Source of the DNA: an uncultured Bacillota bacterium
GTDB lineage: Bacteria; Bacillota; Clostridia; Peptostreptococcales; Anaerovoracaceae
Length of the DNA: 8,926 nucleotides
Assembly (NCBI GenBank): GCA_947302945.1
Contig: CAMYWZ010000028.1
Location: forward strand, 1-8,926
Direction: 5' to 3'
The translations under genes were made by a program, and so were the position numbers. Below the pieces are notes generated by a model that made no database searches, was not told where the DNA came from, and worked only from the letters and a program-made list of their open reading frames with translations. Shown piece after piece: positions 1-5,656 of the stretch; position 1 is the stretch's first letter, and each line of letters starts with the position of its first letter.

Positions 1-25
1 AATCATACGCCGCAGTTACAGTAAT

Positions 26-55
26 ATGAGTGAACTTAAGAACCGTCCCCTGTTA
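26..55. repeat. Short dispersed-repeat-like sequence directly after purN
   Basis: Read on the minus strand, the sequence right after the purN stop begins TAACAGGGGACGGTTCTTAA and continues towards the window edge. The AGAACCGTCCCCTGT-type motif is, from memory, a recurrent extragenic sequence in Clostridia and other anaerobes, often next to IS200-like (Y1/RAYT) transposases. Only one copy is present here, so repetition cannot be shown from the window. It starts immediately after the purN TGA, and its first three bases give a second in-frame stop (TGA TAA). No transposase gene and no terminator hairpin are visible in the 55 nt left of purN. The left boundary is arbitrary because the element may continue past base 1. 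Confidence 0.4.
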
Positions 56-664
56 TCATTTGATCAATTGTTGACAGACGAGTTCGGCGGCCTGGGGAAG
101 GATGATCCATTCGGCCTGCTCCATGACGCGGCGCTGAAGGATCTCCGGGGTGTCGCCGTCCTCGATGTAGACGGCTTTCTGCAGTATGATGCGGCCGCCG
201 TCGGGGATCTCGTTGACGAAGTGGACTGTGGCGCCGGTGACTTTTACGCCGTACGCAAGCGCCCTCTCGTGCACGGTAAGGCCGTAGAAGCCTTCGCCGC
301 AGAAGCTGGGGATCAGCGACGGGTGCACGTTTATGATGCGCTCCGGGTACTTTGCGGTAAAATCCGCGCTGAGGATCGCCAGGAAGCCGGCCAGGATAAC
401 GAGGTCTATCTTCTCTGCCTGAAGAAGCTCGTCCAGAGCCTTTTCAAAGCCCTCCTTGCCTCCGCAGGCCTTGCGGGTAAGGGTGACGCCCTTGATGCCT
501 GCCTTGGCCGCCCTTTCAAGAGCGTAGGCCCCGGTCTTGTTGCTGACCACGAGGACTATCTCGCCGCTTTTGATGATGCCGCTCTTCTGCGCGTCTATCA
601 GCGCCTGAAGGTTTGTGCCGCCGCCCGATACCAGGACCGCGATGCGTGCTTTTTTCTGACTCAT
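56..664 (-). CDS. purN: Phosphoribosylglycinamide formyltransferase (GAR transformylase, PurN)
   Basis: Cytosolic enzyme of step 3 of de novo purine synthesis; it transfers a formyl group from 10-formyltetrahydrofolate to GAR. The 202-residue product is close to the usual family length. Near the N-terminus SGGGTNLQAL (13-22) is the phosphate-binding loop, LAGFLAIL (91-98) lies in the folate-binding core, and INVHPSLIPS (111-120) supplies N112 and H114, matching E. coli N106 and H108. D155 in IPDGGRIILQ matches catalytic D144. The loop after HPSLIPS is longer than in E. coli, as in many anaerobe PurN proteins. The ATG is preceded by GGAGG (671-675) with a 6-nt spacer. The gene starts 18 nt after the purM stop and is the last gene visible in the operon. 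The stop is TGA followed in frame by TAA. Family assignment is secure. Confidence 0.97.
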   Translation of the reverse strand: MSQKKARIAVLVSGGGTNLQALIDAQKSGIIKSGEIVLVVSNKTGAYALERAAKAGIKGVTLTRKACGGKEGFEKALDELLQAEKIDLVILAGFLAILSADFTAKYPERIINVHPSLIPSFCGEGFYGLTVHERALAYGVKVTGATVHFVNEIPDGGRIILQKAVYIEDGDTPEILQRRVMEQAEWIILPQAAELVCQQLIK

Positions 665-682
665 CTTCTGCCTCCGCGCCGC

Positions 683-1723
683 CTAAACGATGACGATCTT
701 ATCGTCGCCCTTGACGATCTTTCCGATGACGTAGGCGTCCTCGCCGTTTGCCTTGAGCACTTCGAGAGCCGTTTCGGCTTCCGCCGCAGGAACCACCACG
801 CTCATGCCGACGCCCATGTTGTAGGTGTTGAACATGTCGCGCTCGGGAACTCTGCCGCGCTCCGCAAGGAGCTTGAAGATGGCGGGAGTCTTTACCGAGG
901 CCTTGTCTATCTGCGCGCAGAGGCCTGCCGGGATGGCTCTTGGAATGTTCTCGTAGAAGCCGCCGCCGGTGATGTGGCTGATGCCTTTGACGGTGCATTT
1001 TTCAAGCAGTGCGAGCACCGGCTTGACGTATATCTTAGTCGGGGTGAGCAGCGCCTCTCCGAGGGTCTGGCCGCCCAGAACGGCCGGCTTTGCGTCCAGG
1101 TCCGCGTTTTCTATGCCGAAGACTTTGCGCACCAGCGAGTAGCCGTTGGAGTGTATGCCGCTTGAGGGAAGCGCTATTATGACGTCCCCTTCCGCCATAC
1201 TGCTGTTGTCTATGAGTTTCTTCTTGTCCACGATGCCTACGGCAAAGCCTGCCAGATCGTAGTCGTCCGGGGGCATGACCCCCGGATGCTCCGCCGTCTC
1301 GCCGCCTATCAGCGCGCAGCCGGCCTGGACGCAGCCTTCGGCCACGCCCTTCACGAGCTCCGCCACCTTCTCCGGAACGTTCTTCCCTATGGCTATGTAG
1401 TCCAGGAAGAAGATCGGCTTTGCGCCGCAGCAGATGATGTCGTTGACGCACATGGCGACGCAGTCTATGCCGACCGTGTCGTGCTTGTCCATGAGCTGCG
1501 CTATGCGCTGCTTGGTGCCTACACCGTCGGTGCCGGAGACCAGGATCGGTTCTTCCATGCCCTTGATGTCAGGCGCGAAGAGCCCTCCGAAGCCGCCTAT
1601 CCCGGACACTACTCCGGGGATGTTTGTGCGCTCCACGTAGGGCCTCATGAGCTTGACGCCCTTGTAGCCGGCTTCTATGTCGACACCGGCAGCAGCGTAA
1701 GACTCGGAACGGGATATTTCCAT
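683..1723 (-). CDS. purM: Phosphoribosylformylglycinamidine cyclo-ligase (AIR synthetase, PurM)
   Basis: Catalyses ATP-dependent closure of the imidazole ring, FGAM to AIR, in the cytosol. The 346-residue length is typical. Visible family blocks are SGTDGVGTK (63-71, nucleotide and phosphate loop), [19 protein letters not shown] (91-109), GGETAEHPG (140-148), [14 protein letters not shown] (187-200) and [13 protein letters not shown] (250-262), with [10 protein letters not shown] (298-307) near the C-terminus. These are the signature elements of the PurM/PurL/SelD/HypE ATP-binding superfamily, and the spacing fits PurM. The ATG lies only 3 nt after the purF stop. Its Shine-Dalgarno AAGGAG (1730-1735) overlaps the end of purF, so the purF stop codon sits in the spacer and translational coupling is likely. 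No damage or unusual residue was seen. Confidence 0.98.
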   Translation of the reverse strand: MEISRSESYAAAGVDIEAGYKGVKLMRPYVERTNIPGVVSGIGGFGGLFAPDIKGMEEPILVSGTDGVGTKQRIAQLMDKHDTVGIDCVAMCVNDIICCGAKPIFFLDYIAIGKNVPEKVAELVKGVAEGCVQAGCALIGGETAEHPGVMPPDDYDLAGFAVGIVDKKKLIDNSSMAEGDVIIALPSSGIHSNGYSLVRKVFGIENADLDAKPAVLGGQTLGEALLTPTKIYVKPVLALLEKCTVKGISHITGGGFYENIPRAIPAGLCAQIDKASVKTPAIFKLLAERGRVPERDMFNTYNMGVGMSVVVPAAEAETALEVLKANGEDAYVIGKIVKGDDKIVIV

Positions 1724-1726
1724 CGT

Positions 1727-3193
1727 TTACTCCTTTCCTGTCCAGCAGTAGGTGCAGACCTTTTCCCTGTCAAGGCCTATCGAATCCAGAAGGCCGTCCA
1801 GGCTCTGGTAGCCGAGGGAATCGAAGCCCAGCTTCTCGCATATGGCTGAAAGCAGGCACTTGCCGCGTTTGGTCGAGGCGTCCGCGTACTCTTCTATGTG
1901 CTTGTGGCCTTCGTCGCCTTCAAGCTCCTGTATCATGCGGCGGGCCAGAAGGTCCATGTCCGAATTGCCTCTGGAGAAGTTGAGGAACTTGCATGAATAC
2001 ATGATAGGCGGGCAGGCGGAGCGCATGTGCACTTCCTTGGCACCGGATTCATAGAGGAATTCTACGGTCTCCCTCAGCTGGGTGCCGCGGACTATGGAAT
2101 CGTCCACGAACAGCAGCTTCTTGCCGCGTATGAGCTTGTCCACCGGCAGCTGCTTCATCTTGGCTACCATGTTCCTTACGGACTGGTCTCCGGGCATGAA
2201 GGACCTGGGCCAGGTGGGTGTGTATTTGACGAAAGGCCTTGCGAAAGTCTTGCGGCTCCTTGTGGAATAGCCTATCGCATGGGGCACGCCTGAATCGGGT
2301 ACGCCTGCCACGTAGTCCACGTCCGGAAGCGTTCCCATGTCGATCTCAGCTTGAGCCATGCTCTCGCCGTTGTGGTAGCGCATGAGCTCCACGTTGACGC
2401 CCTCGTAGTCCGAGTTCGGATAGCCGTAGTAGCTCCAGAGGAAGGCGCAGATCTTCATCTTATCACCCGGGGGAGCAAGCTGCTCGCACTCTGTGGCGGT
2501 GAGTTTTACGACCTCGCCGGGGCCGAGCTCCTTGTAGCTCTGGTAACCGAGTTTGGTGTAGGCGAAGGACTCGAACGAGATACACTGGCCGTCTTCGCCC
2601 CTGCCTATATGCACCGGGGTGCGGCCAAGCGCATCGCGCGCGGCGATAAGTTCGCCCTTGTCGGTCATGATGACTATGCTCATGGAGCCGTCGATCACCT
2701 TCTGGGCGTTCTTTATACCCTTGGCGAAGCTGTCCTCCTGGTTTATGAGCGCGGCAACGAGCTCCGTGGAATTGACCTTGCCGGAGCTCATGACCATGAA
2801 CTGGTTGTCGTTCTGCACGATATCGAGCAGGCTCTTCACCGGATAGCCTTTTTCGCGAAGACGTTTGTCGATCAGCTCCGCGGCGTTGTTGATAATGCCT
2901 ATGGTCATTATCGCGTACACGCCAAGCTGCGACCTGACGAGCAGGGGCTGCGGGTCGGTATCGCTGATGCAGCCTATGCCGCAGTTTCCGTGGAATTTGT
3001 AAAGATCGTTCTCGAACTTTGTCCGAAACGGAGTGTTCGTTATGTTATGGATCTCCTTTGAGAATCCTTTTTCCTTGTCCCAAAACGTAAGGCCGGCGCT
3101 GTTCGTTCCGAGATGGCTGTGGTAGTCCGTCCCGAAGAACACGTCCAGCACTACGCTGCGGCCTGTCGTGACCGCTCCGAAAAAGCCGCCCAT
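1727..3193 (-). CDS. purF: PurF-family amidophosphoribosyltransferase with a degenerate glutaminase site
   Basis: Occupies the purF slot; PurF makes 5-phosphoribosylamine from PRPP and glutamine. The product has 488 residues: an N-terminal Ntn-type glutaminase fold (about 1-235) and a C-terminal phosphoribosyltransferase domain (about 245-488). The PRTase half looks active: VPDSGVPHAIGYS (298-310), KYTPTWPRSFM (323-333) and the PRPP loop FVDDSIVRGT (362-371). C249, C401, C480 and C483 line up with the four 4Fe-4S ligands of Bacillus subtilis PurF. The glutaminase half begins MGGFFGAV, putting Gly where mature PurF has nucleophilic Cys1. GIGCISD (72-78) replaces GHVRY (Arg73 lost), TIGIIN (97-102) replaces the HNGN oxyanion loop, and NSTE (141-144) replaces the SDSE block with its Asp127. 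The start codon overlaps the purC stop (TAATG) and has no clear Shine-Dalgarno. The Gly start resembles a clostridial PurF clade I recall, so it is unlikely to be a sequencing error. Family is certain; loss of glutaminase activity is inferred. Confidence 0.9.
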   Translation of the reverse strand: MGGFFGAVTTGRSVVLDVFFGTDYHSHLGTNSAGLTFWDKEKGFSKEIHNITNTPFRTKFENDLYKFHGNCGIGCISDTDPQPLLVRSQLGVYAIMTIGIINNAAELIDKRLREKGYPVKSLLDIVQNDNQFMVMSSGKVNSTELVAALINQEDSFAKGIKNAQKVIDGSMSIVIMTDKGELIAARDALGRTPVHIGRGEDGQCISFESFAYTKLGYQSYKELGPGEVVKLTATECEQLAPPGDKMKICAFLWSYYGYPNSDYEGVNVELMRYHNGESMAQAEIDMGTLPDVDYVAGVPDSGVPHAIGYSTRSRKTFARPFVKYTPTWPRSFMPGDQSVRNMVAKMKQLPVDKLIRGKKLLFVDDSIVRGTQLRETVEFLYESGAKEVHMRSACPPIMYSCKFLNFSRGNSDMDLLARRMIQELEGDEGHKHIEEYADASTKRGKCLLSAICEKLGFDSLGYQSLDGLLDSIGLDREKVCTYCWTGKE

Positions 3194-3879
3194 TACGCGA
3201 AGAAGAGCTTGGAGAGGGTCATCGGGTCTACGTACTCGCCGTTCTTATAGACACGCATGTTGCCGGAAGCGATCTCGTCTATGAGCATTACCTTGCCGTC
3301 CTTGTCGTAGCCGTACTCGAACTTGATGTCGTAAAGCTCCATGTTGCGCTTCTTCATCTCTTCGGCGACGATCGCGGTGATCTGCTGGGTCATTTCCTTG
3401 ATGGTGTCGTACTGCTGCGGGGTCATGATGCCGAGGATCTCGAGGCAGTCCCTGGTGACGAGGGGATCGCCCTTTTCGTCGTTCTTGAAGGTCATCTCGA
3501 CATAGGCGGGAAGCTTCTGGCCGTTCTTGCAGTACTCGCCGTAGCGGCGGAAGAAGCTGCCGACAGCCCTGTAGCGGCAGATGACCTCGAGCCCCTTGCC
3601 GAAGACCTTGGCCGGAAGGACTTCCATGGTGGTATCTTCGAAGTTGGCCTTGACGAAATGGGTCCTGATGCCCTTGGCGTTGATGATCTTGAAGAAGTAG
3701 TCAGTCATCCTGAGATTGACGTCACCTACGCCCTCTATGGTGAGGCCGACTGTGTTCATGCCGGGGTCGAATACGCCGTCGGCACCGGTGCAGTCGTCCT
3801 TGAACTTCAGAAGATAGTTGCCGTTGGGCAGTTCATAAACGTTCTTGGTCTTTCCAGTGTACACGAGCTTGTTTTCCAT
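3193..3879 (-). CDS. purC: Phosphoribosylaminoimidazole-succinocarboxamide synthase (SAICAR synthetase, PurC)
   Basis: Condenses CAIR with aspartate using ATP to form SAICAR; cytosolic. The 228-residue product has the expected blocks: [11 protein letters not shown] (7-17, the GK-x-K strand of the ATP site), [13 protein letters not shown] (23-35), [16 protein letters not shown] (99-114, equivalent to the RN-x-AAGS region), [15 protein letters not shown] (127-141) and LYDIKFEYG (182-190). Near the C-terminus, [13 protein letters not shown] (199-211) stands where Bacillus and E. coli types have DE-[FI]-SPD-x-CR-L, a divergent version that I associate with Clostridia. A strong ribosome binding site, AAAAAGGAG (3887-3895), lies 7 nt upstream of the ATG, and the start gives a normal N-terminus. 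The TAA stop shares its last base region with the purF ATG (TAATG). Function is clear; the subfamily variant is noted as a finding. Confidence 0.96.
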   Translation of the reverse strand: MENKLVYTGKTKNVYELPNGNYLLKFKDDCTGADGVFDPGMNTVGLTIEGVGDVNLRMTDYFFKIINAKGIRTHFVKANFEDTTMEVLPAKVFGKGLEVICRYRAVGSFFRRYGEYCKNGQKLPAYVEMTFKNDEKGDPLVTRDCLEILGIMTPQQYDTIKEMTQQITAIVAEEMKKRNMELYDIKFEYGYDKDGKVMLIDEIASGNMRVYKNGEYVDPMTLSKLFFA

Positions 3880-3920
3880 TGTTGTTCTCCTTTTTATCGT
3901 TAATACAATTATTACTCTGT

Positions 3921-3965
3921 AAGCCTTCCCCTTTAGGGGAAGGTGGCCCGAAGGGCCGGATGAGG
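3921..3965. repeat. Two-hairpin palindromic repeat between purE and purC
   Basis: A perfect 8-bp stem, CCTTCCCC/GGGGAAGG (3924-3931 with 3936-3943, TTTA loop), is followed by a 5-bp stem GGCCC/GGGCC (3945-3949 with 3953-3957, GAA loop) and a GGATGAGG tail (3958-3965). This CCTTCCCC...GGATGAGG pattern matches, from memory, a very common dispersed extragenic palindrome of gut Clostridia; only one copy lies here. It abuts the purE stop with no gap and leaves 41 nt before purC, which contain the purC ribosome binding site. Neither strand has a T-run after the stems, so it does not look like a terminator. In the operon mRNA it would form two adjacent stem-loops that might affect stability or the purE/purC expression ratio. 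Confidence 0.75.
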
Positions 3966-4448
3966 CTATAGCTGCAGCTTTGCGTCCTTTTCGATGACTT
4001 TGGCGGAGTCGGCTTTGCGCTTGGCGTCGAGCTTCGCGGCGAGATCGGCGTCTTCGACGGCGATGATCTGCGCAGCGAGAAGCGCCGCGTTCGCGCCGCC
4101 GTCTATGGCGACGGTGGCCACGGGAATGCCGGAAGGCATCTGGACCGTGGCGAGCAGAGCGTCAATACCGCCGAGCGCCCCGGATTTGCAGGGTATGCCT
4201 ATGACCGGGATCGTGGTGTTCGCGGCTATGGCGCCTGCCAGATGGGCTGCCATGCCTGCCATGGCTATCAGCGCGCCGAAGCCGTTCTCCCTTGCGCAAA
4301 GGGCAAAGGCGCGGGCTTCCTCCGGCGTCCTGTGAGCCGAATAGATGTGCGCCTCATAGGGCACGCCGAGGCTTTTGAGCATGTCCGCAGCCTTCTGCGC
4401 GATGGGCAGATCGCTGTCGCTTCCCATTATTATTCCGACCTTTTTCAT
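3966..4448 (-). CDS. purE: N5-carboxyaminoimidazole ribonucleotide mutase / AIR carboxylase subunit PurE
   Basis: Forms CAIR, either from N5-CAIR (class I, with PurK) or directly from AIR and CO2 (class II). The 160-residue product is a single flavodoxin-like PurE domain of normal length. Motifs: IMGSDSD (7-13, phosphate-binding GS-x-SD), SAHRTP (37-42, containing the catalytic-type His), [10 protein letters not shown] (63-72), [19 protein letters not shown] (89-107) and IPVATVAI (108-115), followed by a helical lysine-rich tail. The start at 4448 is chosen because it gives the family N-terminus MKKVGIIMG and has AGGAGG 8 nt upstream. The frame stays open for 42 more codons, but those cross the putative promoter. 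It is the first gene of the operon. No purK is seen in the window. The AHLAG sequence looks more bacterial than the animal CO2-using type, but the class cannot be settled by eye. Confidence 0.96.
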   Translation of the reverse strand: MKKVGIIMGSDSDLPIAQKAADMLKSLGVPYEAHIYSAHRTPEEARAFALCARENGFGALIAMAGMAAHLAGAIAANTTIPVIGIPCKSGALGGIDALLATVQMPSGIPVATVAIDGGANAALLAAQIIAVEDADLAAKLDAKRKADSAKVIEKDAKLQL

Positions 4449-4456
4449 CGAGAGAT

Positions 4457-4462
4457 CCTCCT
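4457..4462 (-). promoter_or_regulatory. Shine-Dalgarno of purE
   Basis: AGGAGG on the minus strand, 8 nt before the ATG at 4448. It is a perfect match to the anti-Shine-Dalgarno core and decides the purE start against the in-frame upstream codons reaching 4574. Confidence 0.85.
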
Positions 4463-4470
4463 GTGTCCGC

Positions 4471-4486
4471 AGGGCAAAAAAGCCCT
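4471..4486 (-). other. Short hairpin in the purE leader
   Basis: AGGGC and GCCCT form a perfect 5-bp stem around a six-base homopolymer loop (TTTTTT on the transcribed-sense strand). It lies 8 nt upstream of the purE AGGAGG and about 10 nt downstream of the predicted transcription start. It could protect the 5' end of the operon mRNA. The stem is short and may be fortuitous. Confidence 0.3.
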
Positions 4487-4502
4487 TCTCTTCATACTGG
4501 AT

Positions 4503-4531
4503 ATTATACCTTAAAACGCCTTTTGAATAAA
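4503..4531 (-). promoter_or_regulatory. Putative sigma-A promoter of the purE operon
   Basis: On the minus strand a perfect TATAAT (4503-4508) is preceded, with a 17-nt spacer, by TTTATT (4526-4531), a poor -35. A start near 4496 would give a leader of about 48 nt before purE. The element lies downstream of the pfkA terminator, where a new promoter is needed. The weak -35 fits a regulated promoter. No TG extension of the -10 is present. Confidence 0.55.
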
Positions 4532-4534
4532 GGG

Positions 4535-4547
4535 AACGTTCGAATTT
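4535..4547 (-). promoter_or_regulatory. PurR-box-like sequence upstream of the -35
   Basis: AAATTCGAACGTT on the minus strand matches 11 of 13 positions of the Bacillus PurBox consensus AWWWCCGAACWWT and includes the invariant-type CGAAC core. It lies immediately upstream of the predicted -35. Its GAACGTTC centre is self-complementary, so a weaker inverted match overlaps it. The Bacillus-type paired spacing (two inverted boxes about 16-17 nt apart) is not seen, and no purR gene is in the window. Functional status is speculative. Confidence 0.3.
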
Positions 4548-4576
4548 ATCGGACTGATTTACGGATTTTACCAATC

Positions 4577-4589
4577 AATGTTCAGTATA
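4577..4589 (-). promoter_or_regulatory. Second PurR-box-like sequence
   Basis: TATACTGAACATT on the minus strand matches 11 of 13 positions of AWWWCCGAACWWT, with core CTGAACATT differing by one base from CCGAACATT. Next to it, on the plus strand, TGTGAACAAT (4591-4600) forms an inverted weaker match inside a 14-bp palindrome (4588-4601). It lies between the pfkA terminator and the first box. AT-rich DNA produces such matches easily, so confidence is low. Confidence 0.25.
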
Positions 4590-4600
4590 TTGTGAACAAT

Positions 4601-4642
4601 AAAAAAGGACTGCCGCCTGATCATCCGATACAGGCAGCAGCC
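4601..4642 (-). terminator. Intrinsic terminator of pfkA (and dnaE-pfkA)
   Basis: A 12-bp stem with two G-T wobbles is formed by bases 4631-4642 and 4608-4619, around an 11-nt loop. On the minus strand it is followed directly by CC and six Ts (4601-4606), the classical Rho-independent layout. It begins 13 nt after the pfkA stop. It should separate the dnaE-pfkA transcript from the purine operon. There is no T-run on the other side, so it acts for the minus strand only. Confidence 0.88.
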
Positions 4643-4655
4643 GCAAAAAAGCTTC

Positions 4656-5615
4656 CTATAGCAGTATGTCGCAGATGCGCTGATAGTCGAAATGGACGTT
4701 CTTTTCCATGGCAAGAGCCACTGAAAGAGGATAGTCCACGATGGTGTCGCCCTTGATGCCTACAGCCGCGTTCGTAACGCCTTCGCGTATCAGTTCCACG
4801 CAGCGAACGCCGGTGCGGCTTGCCAGTATCCTGTCGCGGGCGGTAGGGCCGCCTCCGCGCTGTATGTAGCCGAGCACCACTACCTTGGTCTCCGCATGGG
4901 TTATGTCGGAGATCTTCTTCGCAAGTTCTTCGGAAGACATCCCGACGCCTTCGGCCTTGATGATGATGGAGTGCTTCTTGCCGCGCTCTTTGCCTGCGAG
5001 CAGCTTCGCGGCTATGTCGTCTATATCAAAAGGCTTTTCGGGAATGAGTATGGTCTCGGCGCCTCCGGCAAGACCTGCGTGCAGAGCTATGTCGCCGCAG
5101 TGGCGGCCCATGACCTCTATTATGGTGGTGCGGCCGTGAGCGCTGGAAGTATCCCTGATGTTTCCTATGGCGGACAGCACTGTGTTGATCGACGTGTCGA
5201 AGCCTATCGTGAAATCGGTGTAGGCAAGGTCGTTGTCTATGGTGCCGGGCAGGCCGAACACAGGCATGCGCGTAAGCTCGTGCAGCCTGAGGCCGCCGTT
5301 GAGCGTGCCGTCTCCGCCTATTACGACAAGAGCGTCTATGCCGTGGATCTTCAGCCTTTCATAGCCCTTCAGCTTGCCTTCGTCGGTCATGAACTCGTCC
5401 GAACGTGCGGTCTGCAGTATGGTGCCGCCGCGGTGGATGATGTCCGCTACGGAAGACTTCTGCATGGGCTCGAACTCGTCGTTGAGAAGGCCTTCATAAC
5501 CCTGGTGTATGCCGAAGACCTCCATCCCGTAATACAGGCAGCCTCTGACGACAGCCCTGATGGTGGCATTCATTCCCGGGGCATCCCCGCCGCTCGTAAG
5601 TACTCCAACTCTCAT
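4656..5615 (-). CDS. pfkA: ATP-dependent 6-phosphofructokinase
   Basis: Phosphorylates fructose 6-phosphate to fructose 1,6-bisphosphate, the committed step of glycolysis, in the cytosol. The 319-residue product has the length of bacterial PfkA. Motifs: TSGGDAPGMN (7-16), VIGGDGTLNG (98-107), PGTIDND (123-129, with D127 matching the E. coli catalytic base), MGRHCG (169-174) and GYIQRGG (249-255). The sequence GGDG, not GGDD, points to ATP rather than pyrophosphate as phosphoryl donor. R20, R24 and the RGKKH stretch (211-215) correspond to the allosteric effector site, so ADP/PEP control is plausible. AAGGAGG (5623-5629) lies 7 nt before the ATG. The gene follows dnaE by 41 nt, as often in Bacillota, and probably shares its transcript. 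A terminator follows instead of the frequent pyk. Confidence 0.98.
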   Translation of the reverse strand: MRVGVLTSGGDAPGMNATIRAVVRGCLYYGMEVFGIHQGYEGLLNDEFEPMQKSSVADIIHRGGTILQTARSDEFMTDEGKLKGYERLKIHGIDALVVIGGDGTLNGGLRLHELTRMPVFGLPGTIDNDLAYTDFTIGFDTSINTVLSAIGNIRDTSSAHGRTTIIEVMGRHCGDIALHAGLAGGAETILIPEKPFDIDDIAAKLLAGKERGKKHSIIIKAEGVGMSSEELAKKISDITHAETKVVVLGYIQRGGGPTARDRILASRTGVRCVELIREGVTNAAVGIKGDTIVDYPLSVALAMEKNVHFDYQRICDILL

Positions 5616-5656
5616 TTCTTTTCCTCCTTAAGCGCCCTTTCTGTGCCTGGGGCGCA

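Noticed and set aside
26..1165. A 379-codon open frame on the plus strand over purN and purM
   Set aside because: It is antisense to two well-conserved genes, with no family motif and a low-information composition. Its first codons lie in the repeat-like sequence.
3921..3965. Terminator between purE and purC
   Set aside because: The stems are strong but no T-run follows on either strand, and the sequence matches a familiar dispersed palindrome instead.
4449..4574. N-terminal extension of purE by 42 codons
   Set aside because: The added residues have no PurE similarity and overlap the putative promoter, while the internal ATG at 4448 has a perfect AGGAGG and the family N-terminus.
4588..4601. 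14-bp palindrome TATTGTGAACAATA as a separate operator
   Set aside because: It is short and AT-rich, directly after the T-run of the pfkA terminator. It is mentioned with the PurR-box-like sites, but there is not enough support to call it alone.
4449..4655. Purine or other riboswitch upstream of purE
   Set aside because: No conserved aptamer core was seen, and the predicted leader of about 48 nt is too short. The only strong hairpin with a T-run belongs to pfkA termination.
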